Shown: positions 1-6,475 of the stretch, piece by piece
Position numbering within the stretch: the stretch's first letter is position 1
How the letters are laid out: each line of letters starts with the position of its first letter
Assembly (NCBI GenBank): GCA_030665925.1
Contig: DAOUYX010000045.1
Span: 1-9,855 of the forward strand
Direction of reading: 5' to 3'
Origin: Methanosarcinales archaeon
GTDB taxonomy: Archaea > Halobacteriota > Syntropharchaeia > Alkanophagales > Methanospirareceae
Length of the DNA: 9,855 nt
Position numbers and translations under genes: made by a program
The notes under the pieces: generated by a model
What the model saw: the letters and a program-made list of their open reading frames with translations, nothing else
The model's database searches: none
What the model was told of the DNA's origin: nothing

Positions 1-439
1 TTAATTCGCGCACCACTTTGCCCGGGCTGCCAAGTACAAGACTACCGGGTGGGAAGCTCTTACCTTCGGTGAGCAGTGTCCCGGCACCGATCACGCAGCT
101 TTTACCCACCGTGACATCATTCATGATAATAGTGCCCATACCCACCATGCAGCCGTCACCGATCGTGCAGCCGTGAACGATGGCGCCGTGACCAACCACG
201 CAGTATTCGCCTATCCGCGTAATGTGCTCATGTTCAGCATGCACAACGCAGTTGTCCTGGATGTTCGTCCACGAGCCTATGCGGATGGCCGTGGGATCTC
301 CTCTGATAACTGCATGCGGCAATACACTGACATGGTCGCCCAATTCCACATTTCCGATCACCGCACTCGAAGGGTCAATGTAGATCGGCTCGTCCAATTT
401 TGGATAGTAGCCTTCAAAGCCTCTAATGTTTTCCGACAT
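1..439 (-). CDS. Gamma-class carbonic anhydrase family protein, 3' end cut by window edge
   Basis: The minus strand encodes 146 residues of a left-handed beta-helix protein of the gamma-carbonic anhydrase/CamH type. These are trimeric metalloenzymes that hydrate CO2 to bicarbonate, though many relatives have unproven activity. The start fits the family: an N-terminal segment with FEGYYPKLDEP, then AVIRGD at 43-48, QDNCVVHAEHEH at 61-72 and VVGHGAIVHG at 81-90. H67, H84 and H89 are the likely metal ligands. Hexapeptide repeats (I/V-G-x-x-x at IGNVELG, IGEYCVVG, IGDGCMVG and VGKSCVIG) run through residues 28-118. The frame is still open at the edge, at VVREL, so roughly 20-30 C-terminal residues are probably missing. 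The ATG at 439 is the only ATG that fits the family N-terminus. A GGAG lies about 14 bases upstream, which is far for a ribosome site. A TATA-like box at 461-469 points instead to a leaderless or nearly leaderless message. Confidence 0.9.
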   Translation of the reverse strand, partial: MSENIRGFEGYYPKLDEPIYIDPSSAVIGNVELGDHVSVLPHAVIRGDPTAIRIGSWTNIQDNCVVHAEHEHITRIGEYCVVGHGAIVHGCTIGDGCMVGMGTIIMNDVTVGKSCVIGAGTLLTEGKSFPPGSLVLGSPGKVVREL

Positions 440-460
440 GTTGCATACGTCAACTCCAGT

Positions 461-469
461 TTTATTTAA
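461..469 (-). promoter_or_regulatory. TATA-like box for the carbonic anhydrase gene
   Basis: The minus strand reads TTAAATAAA, 22-30 bases upstream of the ATG at 439. An archaeal transcript starting about 25 bases downstream of such a box would begin at or very close to the start codon, that is, leaderless. The call rests on one AT-rich match and its spacing. Confidence 0.35.
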
Positions 470-499
470 CCACCAATAGAAGGAAGGCAGTTCATCGAA

Positions 500-649
500 T
501 TATATCTTTTCGGTTCTGCAGGTGCTTAGGCCATGCTTCTCAAAATACCGCTGATGATTGAATATATTCAGAAAGCCAGGGAAATAATGGTTTGACTTTG
601 TAAAAATTAGATCCTCCACTTTAAGAGTGATACTAATTTGTGTATTTCC
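500..649 (-). other. Open frame without ATG downstream of the NERD gene, possible gene remnant
   Basis: The 167-base gap between the NERD gene and the carbonic anhydrase gene has no convincing gene. One minus-strand frame is open for 49 codons. It begins inside the end of the NERD gene, after a TAG, and runs to TAA at 500-502. From a GTG at 619 it would read VEDLIFTKSNHYFPGFLN, then FNHQRYFEKHGLSTCRTEKI. I do not recognise it and see no ribosome site at the GTG. It could be a chance open frame or the tail of a lost gene. Nothing else in 440-606 stands out. Confidence 0.15.
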
Positions 650-1605
650 CTATCTGAGAGGGCAGTTTTAGTATCACTGCATATAAATCCCCTAATACCT
701 GAAGGATTTCGTATTAACACAAATTTATACTTCTCGTCGTACTCCATATTACGCCGGATGGGAACTAAAAGATTGGTAATTCTTGGTTTAAAGAGTAAGG
801 TGTGTTTTTTAAAATAAATGTAAAGAACCCGACCCGCCCTATCTACTTGTTCATGAGGACTAAACCCCTCATAACTGTTAAGATAGTTTGAACTCCAATT
901 TTTTACTTCAATCACAAAGATCCCAGTATGACCAACCACTACAAAATCCATCTGAGCAGATTTTAAATTTCGATTTCCCCTGTAGCGAACATAGCCTCCA
1001 AGATCTATGTTTACATCGCAAAATATATGAAAGTCATCATTCAATTCTTTTAATTCGCTTAAAACCAGAAGTTCTCCATAAGCGCCAGAATAATCTGGAG
1101 ATTTAATAATAGTTTTTAATTTATTTATTTCACCGATTAATTCTTTTTGTTCTCCTTGAAATAATTGATCAGGTTCATTTTCTAATGGATAAATAACTTT
1201 GTTCTGAGCATCGATATCATTTTTAGCCTTTCTCATAGCCGAAGGCTTAGATATGTTATTCTTGATGAACAAATCCACATAATTTATTGGTAAAGTTAAA
1301 AGATGGTGGATTTTATGTTTGCTCCCAATCTTTGTCTTTTTGTCTTTGATGGACTTTTTAATTTGCGTTATTTTTTCATCCAGAGAGTTTTCAATTTCCT
1401 TCTCTTTTATCTTCAAATTTTCTAACTTATCTTTTTCTTTATGGATTACTTTTGGTAAAATTTCGAAAAAAGTTGTTCTTTCCTGATTAAGTTTATTTTG
1501 TGATTTTGTTAATGAATTTTTAACATCTTCAAAGTTGTATATCCCTATAGGGCATTTTAAAAGTAACTCTTTCTCAGCACCCGATTGCCCATATATATGT
1601 GCCAC
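607..1605 (-). CDS. NERD (nuclease-related) domain protein with N-terminal coiled coil
   Basis: The C-terminal half carries a NERD domain, a member of the PD-(D/E)XK restriction-endonuclease fold. Counting from the TTG at 1611, the signature runs GAYGELLVLSEL at 177-188, then SAQMDFVVVGHTGIFVIEVKNW at 218-239. The presumed active-site residues are E180, D222, E235 and K237, with Q255 in EQVDRA. Residues 30-95 are a lysine- and glutamate-rich segment likely to form a coiled coil. I therefore expect a DNA or RNA nuclease, but no substrate is known. The longest frame begins with TTG at 1611. However, the AGAGGAG ribosome site at 1613-1619 touches that codon and sits about 7 bases before a GTG at 1605, so I place the start at GTG 1605. 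The gene is visibly richer in A+T than nreA next door and has no functional partner here. This fits horizontal acquisition; NERD proteins occur in defence and plasmid settings, but a defence role is only inference. Confidence 0.85.
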   Translation of the reverse strand: MAHIYGQSGAEKELLLKCPIGIYNFEDVKNSLTKSQNKLNQERTTFFEILPKVIHKEKDKLENLKIKEKEIENSLDEKITQIKKSIKDKKTKIGSKHKIHHLLTLPINYVDLFIKNNISKPSAMRKAKNDIDAQNKVIYPLENEPDQLFQGEQKELIGEINKLKTIIKSPDYSGAYGELLVLSELKELNDDFHIFCDVNIDLGGYVRYRGNRNLKSAQMDFVVVGHTGIFVIEVKNWSSNYLNSYEGFSPHEQVDRAGRVLYIYFKKHTLLFKPRITNLLVPIRRNMEYDEKYKFVLIRNPSGIRGFICSDTKTALSDREIHKLVSLLKWRI

Positions 1606-1640
1606 TTTCAATCTCCTCTAACTTCATAATATCTAACTAT

Positions 1641-1649
1641 TTATAAAAT
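1641..1649 (-). promoter_or_regulatory. TATA-like box for the NERD gene
   Basis: The minus strand reads TATTTTATAAATAG across this point, close to the archaeal TTTAWATA consensus. It lies about 36-44 bases upstream of the GTG start at 1605. A transcript starting about 25 bases downstream would have a short leader containing the AGAGGAG ribosome site at 1613-1619. Confidence 0.45.
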
Positions 1650-1760
1650 AATAGTCTGATGTATGGTTAGGTGCTGATTTTAAGCTTAAGAATTTTAAGT
1701 AATTTCTCCCGTTGTAAAACCTTCGCATTATTTCAATTATACGCTGTGATGAATCCCAAG

Positions 1761-1782
1761 AAGAAAGCATTTGTGCTTTCTT
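1761..1782. repeat. Perfect 9-bp inverted repeat (hairpin) between the divergent NERD and nreA genes
   Basis: AAGAAAGCA and TGCTTTCTT are exact reverse complements separated by the 4-base loop TTTG. One G-T and one A-T pair extend the stem to 11. The right arm runs into further T residues, so read on the plus strand it resembles an intrinsic-terminator hairpin, although the stem is weak in G+C. No gene ends nearby: NERD starts leftward at 1605 and nreA starts rightward at 1899. It is therefore more likely an operator, an RNA structure in a long leader, or the remnant of a terminator from a lost gene. The rest of the 287-base gap is AT-rich and shows no convincing gene. Confidence 0.5.
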
Positions 1783-1898
1783 TTCAAACGTTCTGGTTCA
1801 AATTTTCCTCGGACGTAGATAAAACCGAACTTAGTTATACGCCTGAGCCTTACTAAGAACCACCGTTGTATTGAACAGACCATTGGGGTTGTAGACCA

Positions 1899-3134
1899 AT
1901 GTATAGAATGTGCATCGTGTGCAAAGGCTCGCGCTTATTGTGCGGAAGAAAGACCTGCCCATTACTCGTGGCATTGAAGCAAAAGACCAAGTTTGCTGAA
2001 CTCGTCAACACAACGGAGTACTTTGGTCCCTCAACGTCTGTCTTCGTTGGCAGAATCGGGTATCCCAACGTGAGGGTGGGTCCAATGTCCATTCTCGAAA
2101 GTTTCGACTCAGACGTTGATCCCGGCAGATTAGAAGAGCCGAACGAGTGGTTCGCTCAGGGTCTCGGCATGGACGAGATCGTAGAACTGCGAAGTGCCAT
2201 GTTACGTTCCAAACGAGGCGAGCATATAAAATCGCGGTCGAACTTCGTCTCGGACATGACCGAAATAGCTCTCGCCCAGCAGCCCGTGGATGTCGAACTC
2301 ACGTTCAAGAATAAACCGTCATTTAACCTTTCATTTTCTGATGTCTTGCGACCAACAGGCGCCAGTGTGAACGTGGAAACAATGAAAGTCACCGAGAATC
2401 CGAAGATACCGAAGAAAGTTGACCGCATTGTCTCTGATGAACTTCGAGCAGTAGAAGCCGCTCATGGACTGTACGACCTCGGCCTGGACGTCTACAAAGT
2501 ATCAACGATCCTATCCTCGGGTGCGTTAGGACTGAGCAGTGCGAAAAAGATGGTTCCGACACGATGGAGCATCACGGCAACTGACGACATCATCTTCAAA
2601 AGGTTGGCAGCACAGCTCAGGGACTATCCGACTGTTGACTCTTATTACGTCTACGAATCGTCGTATCTGGATAATCACTTTCTGATACTGCTGATGCCGT
2701 CATTATTCGAGTACGAGAACTTTGAGGCGTGGTTTCCCGGTTCGGTTTGGAGTGATGCGTTAAGTCAGCGACCCGTAATCGTAGAGGAATACGAGGGTTT
2801 TAAAGGTAGAAAAAAATATGCAGCGAATGAAGGCGGCGGCTATTATGCGGCGAGATTAGCAGTTGTAGAAGCGTTACACAAGATGAAAAGGCAGGCTGGC
2901 GTTGTGGTGTTCAGAGAAATCCATCCCCGCTATTCCGTTCCTCTGGGCGTTTGGGTAGTTAGAGAAACGGTACGGGATGCATTTAGAAACAGAGGTGAGA
3001 AGTTTGACACTAAAAGGGAAGCTTTAGACTTCATAGATTCACGATTACGTGCAAAAGAAGGAATGCCGTTAGGAATTAAAGATTTTGAGGCGTTAAGCAA
3101 GATATTAAGGCAGAAACGGCTGACGGATTTTTAG
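1899..3134 (+). CDS. nreA: DNA repair protein NreA (Nre family), PCNA-interacting
   Basis: This 411-residue protein matches the archaeal Nre family along its whole length. C5, C8, C15 and C20 (CIVC, then CGRKTC) form the N-terminal zinc site. It is followed by the family segments GPSTSVFVGRIGYPNVRVGP (about 43-62), VDRIVSDELRAVE (about 174-186) and KKMVPTRWSITATDD (about 217-231). The last seven residues, QKRLTDF (405-411), fit the PCNA-interacting QxxLxxF pattern known at the Nre C-terminus. The family is tied to DNA damage repair with the sliding clamp; genetics in haloarchaea link it to crosslink or alkylation damage, but its enzymatic activity is not settled. The ATG at 1899 is the first in frame after a TGA at 1872, and an ATG at 1908 starting MCIVC is an equally good start. 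No strong ribosome site is seen, so leaderless translation is plausible. Stop codon is TAG. Confidence 0.95.
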   Translation: MYRMCIVCKGSRLLCGRKTCPLLVALKQKTKFAELVNTTEYFGPSTSVFVGRIGYPNVRVGPMSILESFDSDVDPGRLEEPNEWFAQGLGMDEIVELRSAMLRSKRGEHIKSRSNFVSDMTEIALAQQPVDVELTFKNKPSFNLSFSDVLRPTGASVNVETMKVTENPKIPKKVDRIVSDELRAVEAAHGLYDLGLDVYKVSTILSSGALGLSSAKKMVPTRWSITATDDIIFKRLAAQLRDYPTVDSYYVYESSYLDNHFLILLMPSLFEYENFEAWFPGSVWSDALSQRPVIVEEYEGFKGRKKYAANEGGGYYAARLAVVEALHKMKRQAGVVVFREIHPRYSVPLGVWVVRETVRDAFRNRGEKFDTKREALDFIDSRLRAKEGMPLGIKDFEALSKILRQKRLTDF

Positions 3135-3183
3135 CTCGTTCTCTCCCGAATCTATAGGGCAAAAAAGAATTTAAGTCGGAAAT

Positions 3184-3192
3184 CTTTTTCTT
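3184..3192 (+). terminator. T-rich tract after nreA
   Basis: CTTTTTCTT lies 50 bases after the nreA stop and just before the DUF362 start at 3200. Archaeal termination commonly uses U-rich runs without a hairpin, so this may end part of the nreA transcripts. It may equally be incidental, with the two genes co-transcribed through a 65-base gap. Confidence 0.2.
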
Positions 3193-3199
3193 ACTTGAC

Positions 3200-4234
3200 A
3201 TGGCTGAAGTCTACCGGCTCTTAGATCTGGAAACCCCTGCAAGAATAAAGGATCTGTTCCAGAAAGTTTCCGGGATAGAAAATGGTTCTTTAGTTGCTGT
3301 GAAGCTCCACATGGGCGAACTGATAAATTATCGCTTTATTCGGCCTTCTTTTGTGCGTGAGATCGTAGCGGCAATCAAGGAAGCCGGAGCTAAGCCGTTC
3401 CTGACTGACACTACGACCTTATATCAAAGAGGTCGGTACAATGCGGTTGATTATCTGGAAACGGCACGGCAGAACGGGTTCAACTTTTCAACGGTTGGCG
3501 CGCCGGTGATAATAGCAGATGGATTGACCGGTGAGAGTGGCGTAATGGTAGAAACCGGAGGTAAACTCGTAAAGAAGATAGAAATTGGGCAGGTAATCTA
3601 CGAAGCCGACTATTTGGTTGCGCTAACGCACTGTACAGGGCATAGAAGCACCGGCTATGCGGGTGCGCTAAAGAATCTCGGCATGGGCTGCACAACGAAG
3701 AACGGCAAGAGAACGGTGCATAAATTCTCGGTGCCTGAAGTGGATAGAGCAAAGTGCGAGCAGTGCGAAACCTGCATTGAGATCTGCCCGTATTCAGTAA
3801 TCCACATGGGAGAAAAATACCCGGAACTCGATTCCGAGGGCTGCGTTGGCTGTTCTCTGTGCGTCAACGCCTGTCCAACCGGCGCGATGCACCATCCAGC
3901 AGGATGGTTCGAAAACTACATGACGGCGTTAGTCGAAGCGGCGCATTCAATCATCAAAAAATTCGAAAATAATATCTACTTCGTTAATTTCCTGACTGAC
4001 ATAACCGCAATGTGTGACTGCACGTTCCAGCAAGAACTACTCGTTCCAGACCTTGGCGTGCTTGCGTCCCGAGACATCCTCAGCATAGAACAAGCCTCTT
4101 ATGACCTGATAAGGGAAGCTGCCGGACGGGACGTCCTGCGTGAAGCTTCAGGGATTAACGGAGAACTTCAGTTCAATATGGCTGAAAAGCTTGGACTCGG
4201 AAGTAGAACGTACACTCTGACTAATTTGGAATGA
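3200..4234 (+). CDS. DUF362 domain protein with two 4Fe-4S ferredoxin motifs
   Basis: The N-terminal ~180 residues are a DUF362 domain: VAVKLHMGE at 32-40, a KPFLTDTTTLY stretch near 65-75, GAPVIIADGLTG at 100-111 and GALKNLGMG at 155-163. Two bacterial-type 4Fe-4S motifs follow. The first has C186, C189, C192 and C196, the second C215, C218, C221 and C225, each ending in CP. A further CDC sits at 272-274. Such proteins are thought to pass electrons in anaerobes, but the DUF362 reaction is unknown. There is no signal peptide or membrane segment, so it should be cytoplasmic. ATG 3200 gives the typical family start (MAEVYRLLD); no good ribosome site precedes it. It follows nreA on the same strand by 65 bases, with no obvious functional link. 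Length and motifs look intact. Confidence 0.92.
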   Translation: MAEVYRLLDLETPARIKDLFQKVSGIENGSLVAVKLHMGELINYRFIRPSFVREIVAAIKEAGAKPFLTDTTTLYQRGRYNAVDYLETARQNGFNFSTVGAPVIIADGLTGESGVMVETGGKLVKKIEIGQVIYEADYLVALTHCTGHRSTGYAGALKNLGMGCTTKNGKRTVHKFSVPEVDRAKCEQCETCIEICPYSVIHMGEKYPELDSEGCVGCSLCVNACPTGAMHHPAGWFENYMTALVEAAHSIIKKFENNIYFVNFLTDITAMCDCTFQQELLVPDLGVLASRDILSIEQASYDLIREAAGRDVLREASGINGELQFNMAEKLGLGSRTYTLTNLE

Positions 4235-4282
4235 GCGTGGCCCCAATCGGCTAAGGAGCTGAGAATTTGAGATGTTGAATTG

Positions 4283-4677
4283 TTATTTTAGCAATCCCTT
4301 TATTGACGCTACCTCATCGGGAAAGTTCTTGGTTAACCTATCCTTCTTCAAATTCTCTTTTAATATCCACCGAATATCTTTATCCTGTGAAGCTGCGAGT
4401 TGTAGCATGGACTCAAAACCTTCTTTTGGTATTGCTGAAACAACAACACTCAAGGAATAGCCCAATCCCTTTTTCAGTGTCTTGAACTCCCCGGATTTAT
4501 GCTCTGTATCCGGTCAAATATCCTCTTATGCAGCTCTAAGGCGCATCTTGCAGTCGGCTTATCTTTCAGCAAGGTGGGTTCAGCCACAGAGATCTCGGTT
4601 AATTTCCGACATAAGTCCCACAGTCGTTCAGGGTCTTTTGCAGAATAACCCTCAACTATGTCGGCAAATGCCTTGGC
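4283..4677 (-). pseudogene. HEAT-repeat protein, C-terminal fragment with a frameshift
   Basis: Two minus-strand frames together read as one HEAT-repeat protein tail. The upstream part (4677 to about 4490) reads AKAFADIVEGYSAKDPERLW through HKRIFDRIQSINPG, then meets TGA a few codons on. Shifting one base at the GGGG run (plus-strand CCCC, 4489-4492) continues as EFKTLKKGLGYSLSVVVSAI and ends with DIRWILKENLKKDRLTKNF and ASIKGLLK before TAA at 4283-4285. The DxDIRWILKENLKKxRL motif is typical of archaeal and bacterial HEAT-repeat proteins related to the DNA-alkylation-repair superhelix. Nothing upstream of 4677 continues the domain: there is an in-frame TAG and then membrane-protein sequence in another frame. 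The gene therefore lacks its N-terminus as well as carrying the frameshift, and is most likely dead. A sequencing error in the G run could explain the frameshift but not the missing N-terminus. Confidence 0.7.
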
Positions 4678-4917
4678 CTAAAACTTATTAGAATTAGAGG
4701 AGCAATAAATTTCGATGCAAATCCGTAAATAAAGGAGAGTTCATAACCAACTGCTCCGATTAGAATGCCAATTAAAATGGTGCTACTTATATAAAAAAGT
4801 GCGATAGGAGCTGTGACCTGCGATGCCTCTACGTGTGACCATTTCTCAGTTTTGCCAATCATAACTAAGGGAAGCCAATACGGACAGGATCAAAGCACCA
4901 AATAGGAGTTCTAACAT
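4656..4917 (-). pseudogene. Truncated membrane-protein fragment downstream of the methyltransferase
   Basis: An ATG at 4917 lies 8 bases after the methyltransferase stop, with AGGTTGA as a possible ribosome site inside the preceding gene's end. It starts MLELLFGALILSVLASLS but stops at TGA 4846-4848. A second frame, open from the TTG/ATG region near 4862, carries KTEKWSHVEASQVTAPIALF and then IGILIGAVGYELSFIYGF, with hydrophobic stretches typical of two or more membrane helices. A shift near 4862-4890 would join them. The hydrophobic reading ends at about 4680, where it runs into the HEAT fragment and stops at 4656 after a short unrelated tail. I do not recognise the family. The position suggests an original operon with the methyltransferase. 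The alternatives are a genuine 23-residue membrane peptide followed by junk, or sequencing error. Confidence 0.45.
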
Positions 4918-4925
4918 TGCTTTAT

Positions 4926-5756
4926 TCAACCTGAAGGAGTTTGCCACCGCATCGCCACTGCCGAATGCGTCTCTTCACGCAGACCCTTCTCCGAGACGTA
5001 TTGCTCGATGATCTCCTTTATATGCGCATCAACCTCCACGTACTTACCGATAAAACTCGCTATGTACCTTACTTCCTGCTCAAAGTTCCGCTCTACGCTG
5101 TAATTCAGCATTCGCACATTTACCAGCCTACCCCATTGACGCAGGATTAAGTAAACGAAGTAATCGGCATCGGGGTCAAATTGACCAGTATAATCCTCGC
5201 CAGTTATTTTTGTCCACATCTCTTTTACTATACTATCCCTTCCCGCGGGTTGTATCACCGCGCAATATTTCCGTGAAGCATTTTCCATCTTCTTCAAATG
5301 CTTCTCAAGGTCTTTTACTTGCCATAAGAAATGAGAACACGCGGCTAAATCGAATCTGTCTTTGATTTCAGGATCGCTAACTTCCAACCAGTTTTTAGTC
5401 ATTATTTCAACGTTCTCGACTTGGCTTTCCTTCAGGTTCCTCCTCAGATAGCTCACTGCCATTTCGGAAGACTCAACACACACTATCTTCTTCACCTTCT
5501 CGGCTAACGGTACGGTCAGCGTTCCCGGACCGGCGCCTATTTCCAGAACATCAAAGTCCTTATTTAATATCTCGCTCAACGCCACTACTGCTGTCCTGCC
5601 ATATTCGTAATTGTTGTATTTCACCATCTCAGAATAGTCCGCAGCGAATTCAGCTCGGAATTCCTGGTCGTAGCCTGTATTCAAGGGCCTCATTCTCTGC
5701 TTCTGCATCTCTTCCCAGACTTCGCGCCAGTTCAGTTCTTTCATCCTGCTTGTCAT
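4926..5756 (-). CDS. Class I SAM-dependent methyltransferase
   Basis: The 276-residue product has the class I methyltransferase fold. Motif I is VLEIGAGPGTLTVPLA at 70-85, the acidic residue after beta-2 is E95 (CVESSE), and a motif-IV-like strand is FDLAACSHFLWQV at 135-147. A C-terminal helical region (about 185-276) probably sets substrate choice. No membrane segments or metal-binding cysteines are seen, so it is a soluble enzyme of unknown substrate. The start may be ATG 5756 or ATG 5744 (MKELNWREVW). A TATA-like box at 5782-5790 lies about 30 bases before 5756, which supports the first start with little or no leader. It diverges from the flavodoxin operon, and its promoter shares a sequence pattern with that operon, so a linked role in redox or metal stress is conceivable. 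That is inference. It may have led an operon into the decayed membrane-protein gene. Confidence 0.9.
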   Translation of the reverse strand: MTSRMKELNWREVWEEMQKQRMRPLNTGYDQEFRAEFAADYSEMVKYNNYEYGRTAVVALSEILNKDFDVLEIGAGPGTLTVPLAEKVKKIVCVESSEMAVSYLRRNLKESQVENVEIMTKNWLEVSDPEIKDRFDLAACSHFLWQVKDLEKHLKKMENASRKYCAVIQPAGRDSIVKEMWTKITGEDYTGQFDPDADYFVYLILRQWGRLVNVRMLNYSVERNFEQEVRYIASFIGKYVEVDAHIKEIIEQYVSEKGLREETHSAVAMRWQTPSG

Positions 5757-5773
5757 GGTAATTTTTGATGTTT

Positions 5774-5800
5774 GATAGGCACATAAATAAGCAGCCCTAA
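5774..5800 (-). promoter_or_regulatory. Methyltransferase promoter with TTAGG/CCTA dyad around the TATA box
   Basis: Read on the minus strand this is TTAGG, five bases, TTATTTATG, two bases, CCTATC. TTATTTATG (5790-5782) is the TATA-like element, 26-34 bases before the ATG at 5756. TTAGG and CCTA are inverted arms flanking it, as expected for a repressor site over a core promoter. The flavodoxin promoter has the same pattern with 14 of 17 bases identical over the TTATTTATG-to-C core. CTAATTTTGTT (5838-5828) lies further upstream, also shared with the flavodoxin side. Confidence 0.5.
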
Positions 5801-5827
5801 AAAGGTTCGGTTTAAAATGAAAAAGCG

Positions 5828-5921
5828 AACAAAATTAGCCTTCCCGAAAAGCCCTATGTTTTCGATTCGTTCCTAAAAACCCTAATTAAGTTTGGTTTTC
5901 ACCGTGCGTTCTAATTTTGTT
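5828..5921. repeat. 11-bp inverted repeat in the methyltransferase/flavodoxin divergent region
   Basis: AACAAAATTAG at 5828-5838 is the exact reverse complement of CTAATTTTGTT at 5911-5921. Because the genes diverge, each gene has the same word, CTAATTTTGTT, upstream of its own TATA box: immediately upstream for flavodoxin, about 37 bases upstream for the methyltransferase. The word is AT-rich, so chance is possible, but it coincides with the repeated core promoter pattern. Confidence 0.4.
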
Positions 5922-5946
5922 AGGAATCGTTATTTATGCACCTAAC
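5920..5946 (+). promoter_or_regulatory. Flavodoxin promoter with TTAGG/CCTAA dyad around the TATA box
   Basis: The order is TTAGG (5920-5924), five bases, TTATTTATG (5930-5938), CA, CCTAAC. TTAGG and CCTAA are exact reverse complements separated by 16 bases that contain the TATA-like box. Transcription would start near 5960. This leaves a leader of about 28 bases containing the ribosome site AGGTGA (5976-5981), six bases before the ATG at 5988. The same arrangement, inverted, drives the divergent methyltransferase. Confidence 0.5.
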
Positions 5947-5987
5947 CGCCATACACATCCCTATACAAAAATGAAAGGTGAGCTAAA

Positions 5988-6437
5988 ATGGCAGAGGTAG
6001 TTTTAATATTTGGTTCGACCACCGATAACACGGAAATGTTGTCCGAGCACGTGGTAGCAGGGCTTGAGCGAAGGGGTGCACTGGTCACGGTGAAGAACGT
6101 GACAGAAGCGAGCGTTGACGAACTTGCGGATTACGACGCGATCGTATTCGGCTGCCCCACGTACGGAGAGGGGGATTTGCAGGATGATTTCGTTGATTTC
6201 CACGAAGCGATGGACGGCATGTCCTTAGAGGGGGAAAAGGCGGCGGTTTTTGGTCCGGGCGATAGTGAGGGCTATCCTGACTCGTTCTGCAAGGCGGTGG
6301 ACATCCTGGAGGAAACGCTGAAGAGATGCGGTGCCGAGATTGTTGCTGAAGGCTTCAAAGTTGACGGCGAGGTTGAACCTGCATTCGAAGACGCCGAAGC
6401 GTGGGGATTGAAGGTTGCAAAACTGATGCAAAAGTGA
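5988..6437 (+). CDS. Flavodoxin, short-chain type
   Basis: The 149-residue, strongly acidic protein is a classical short-chain flavodoxin that carries one FMN and shuttles low-potential electrons in the cytoplasm. The phosphate-binding loop is GSTTDNT at 9-15. The first FMN loop is CPTYGEGDLQDDF at 56-68 and the second is GPGDSEGYPDSFCKAVD at 89-105. Both loops and the length are normal. The start is firm: AGGTGA precedes ATG 5988 by six bases and the protein begins with the family's MAEVVLIFGS strand. It heads an operon with the 90-residue unknown protein at 6476 and the DUF2023 protein at 6696. Flavodoxins often replace ferredoxin when iron is short, so control by an iron- or redox-sensing repressor at the TTAGG/CCTAA dyad is plausible, not shown. 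The gene ends in TGA. Confidence 0.95.
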   Translation: MAEVVLIFGSTTDNTEMLSEHVVAGLERRGALVTVKNVTEASVDELADYDAIVFGCPTYGEGDLQDDFVDFHEAMDGMSLEGEKAAVFGPGDSEGYPDSFCKAVDILEETLKRCGAEIVAEGFKVDGEVEPAFEDAEAWGLKVAKLMQK

Positions 6438-6475
6438 AGGCGATGAAAAGAAAAGCGAAGGGCGGGGAGAAAAGA

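Noticed and set aside
173..469. 98-codon plus-strand frame
   Set aside because: It lies opposite the well-conserved carbonic anhydrase gene and shows no family features; it is an antisense shadow.
1671..1856. 61-codon plus-strand frame upstream of nreA
   Set aside because: No ribosome site, low-complexity hydrophobic composition, and it contains the hairpin at 1761-1782; more likely non-coding.
3132..3134. General recoding of TAG as a sense codon in this organism
   Set aside because: The nreA gene ends in TAG straight after its PIP-type tail, exactly where the family should end, and reading on would run into the DUF362 gene. This makes wholesale recoding unlikely, though occasional pyrrolysine insertion is not excluded.
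4272..4691. Three plus-strand frames of 60-69 codons
   Set aside because: They lie opposite the HEAT-repeat fragment, whose minus-strand reading carries recognisable motifs, so these are shadows.
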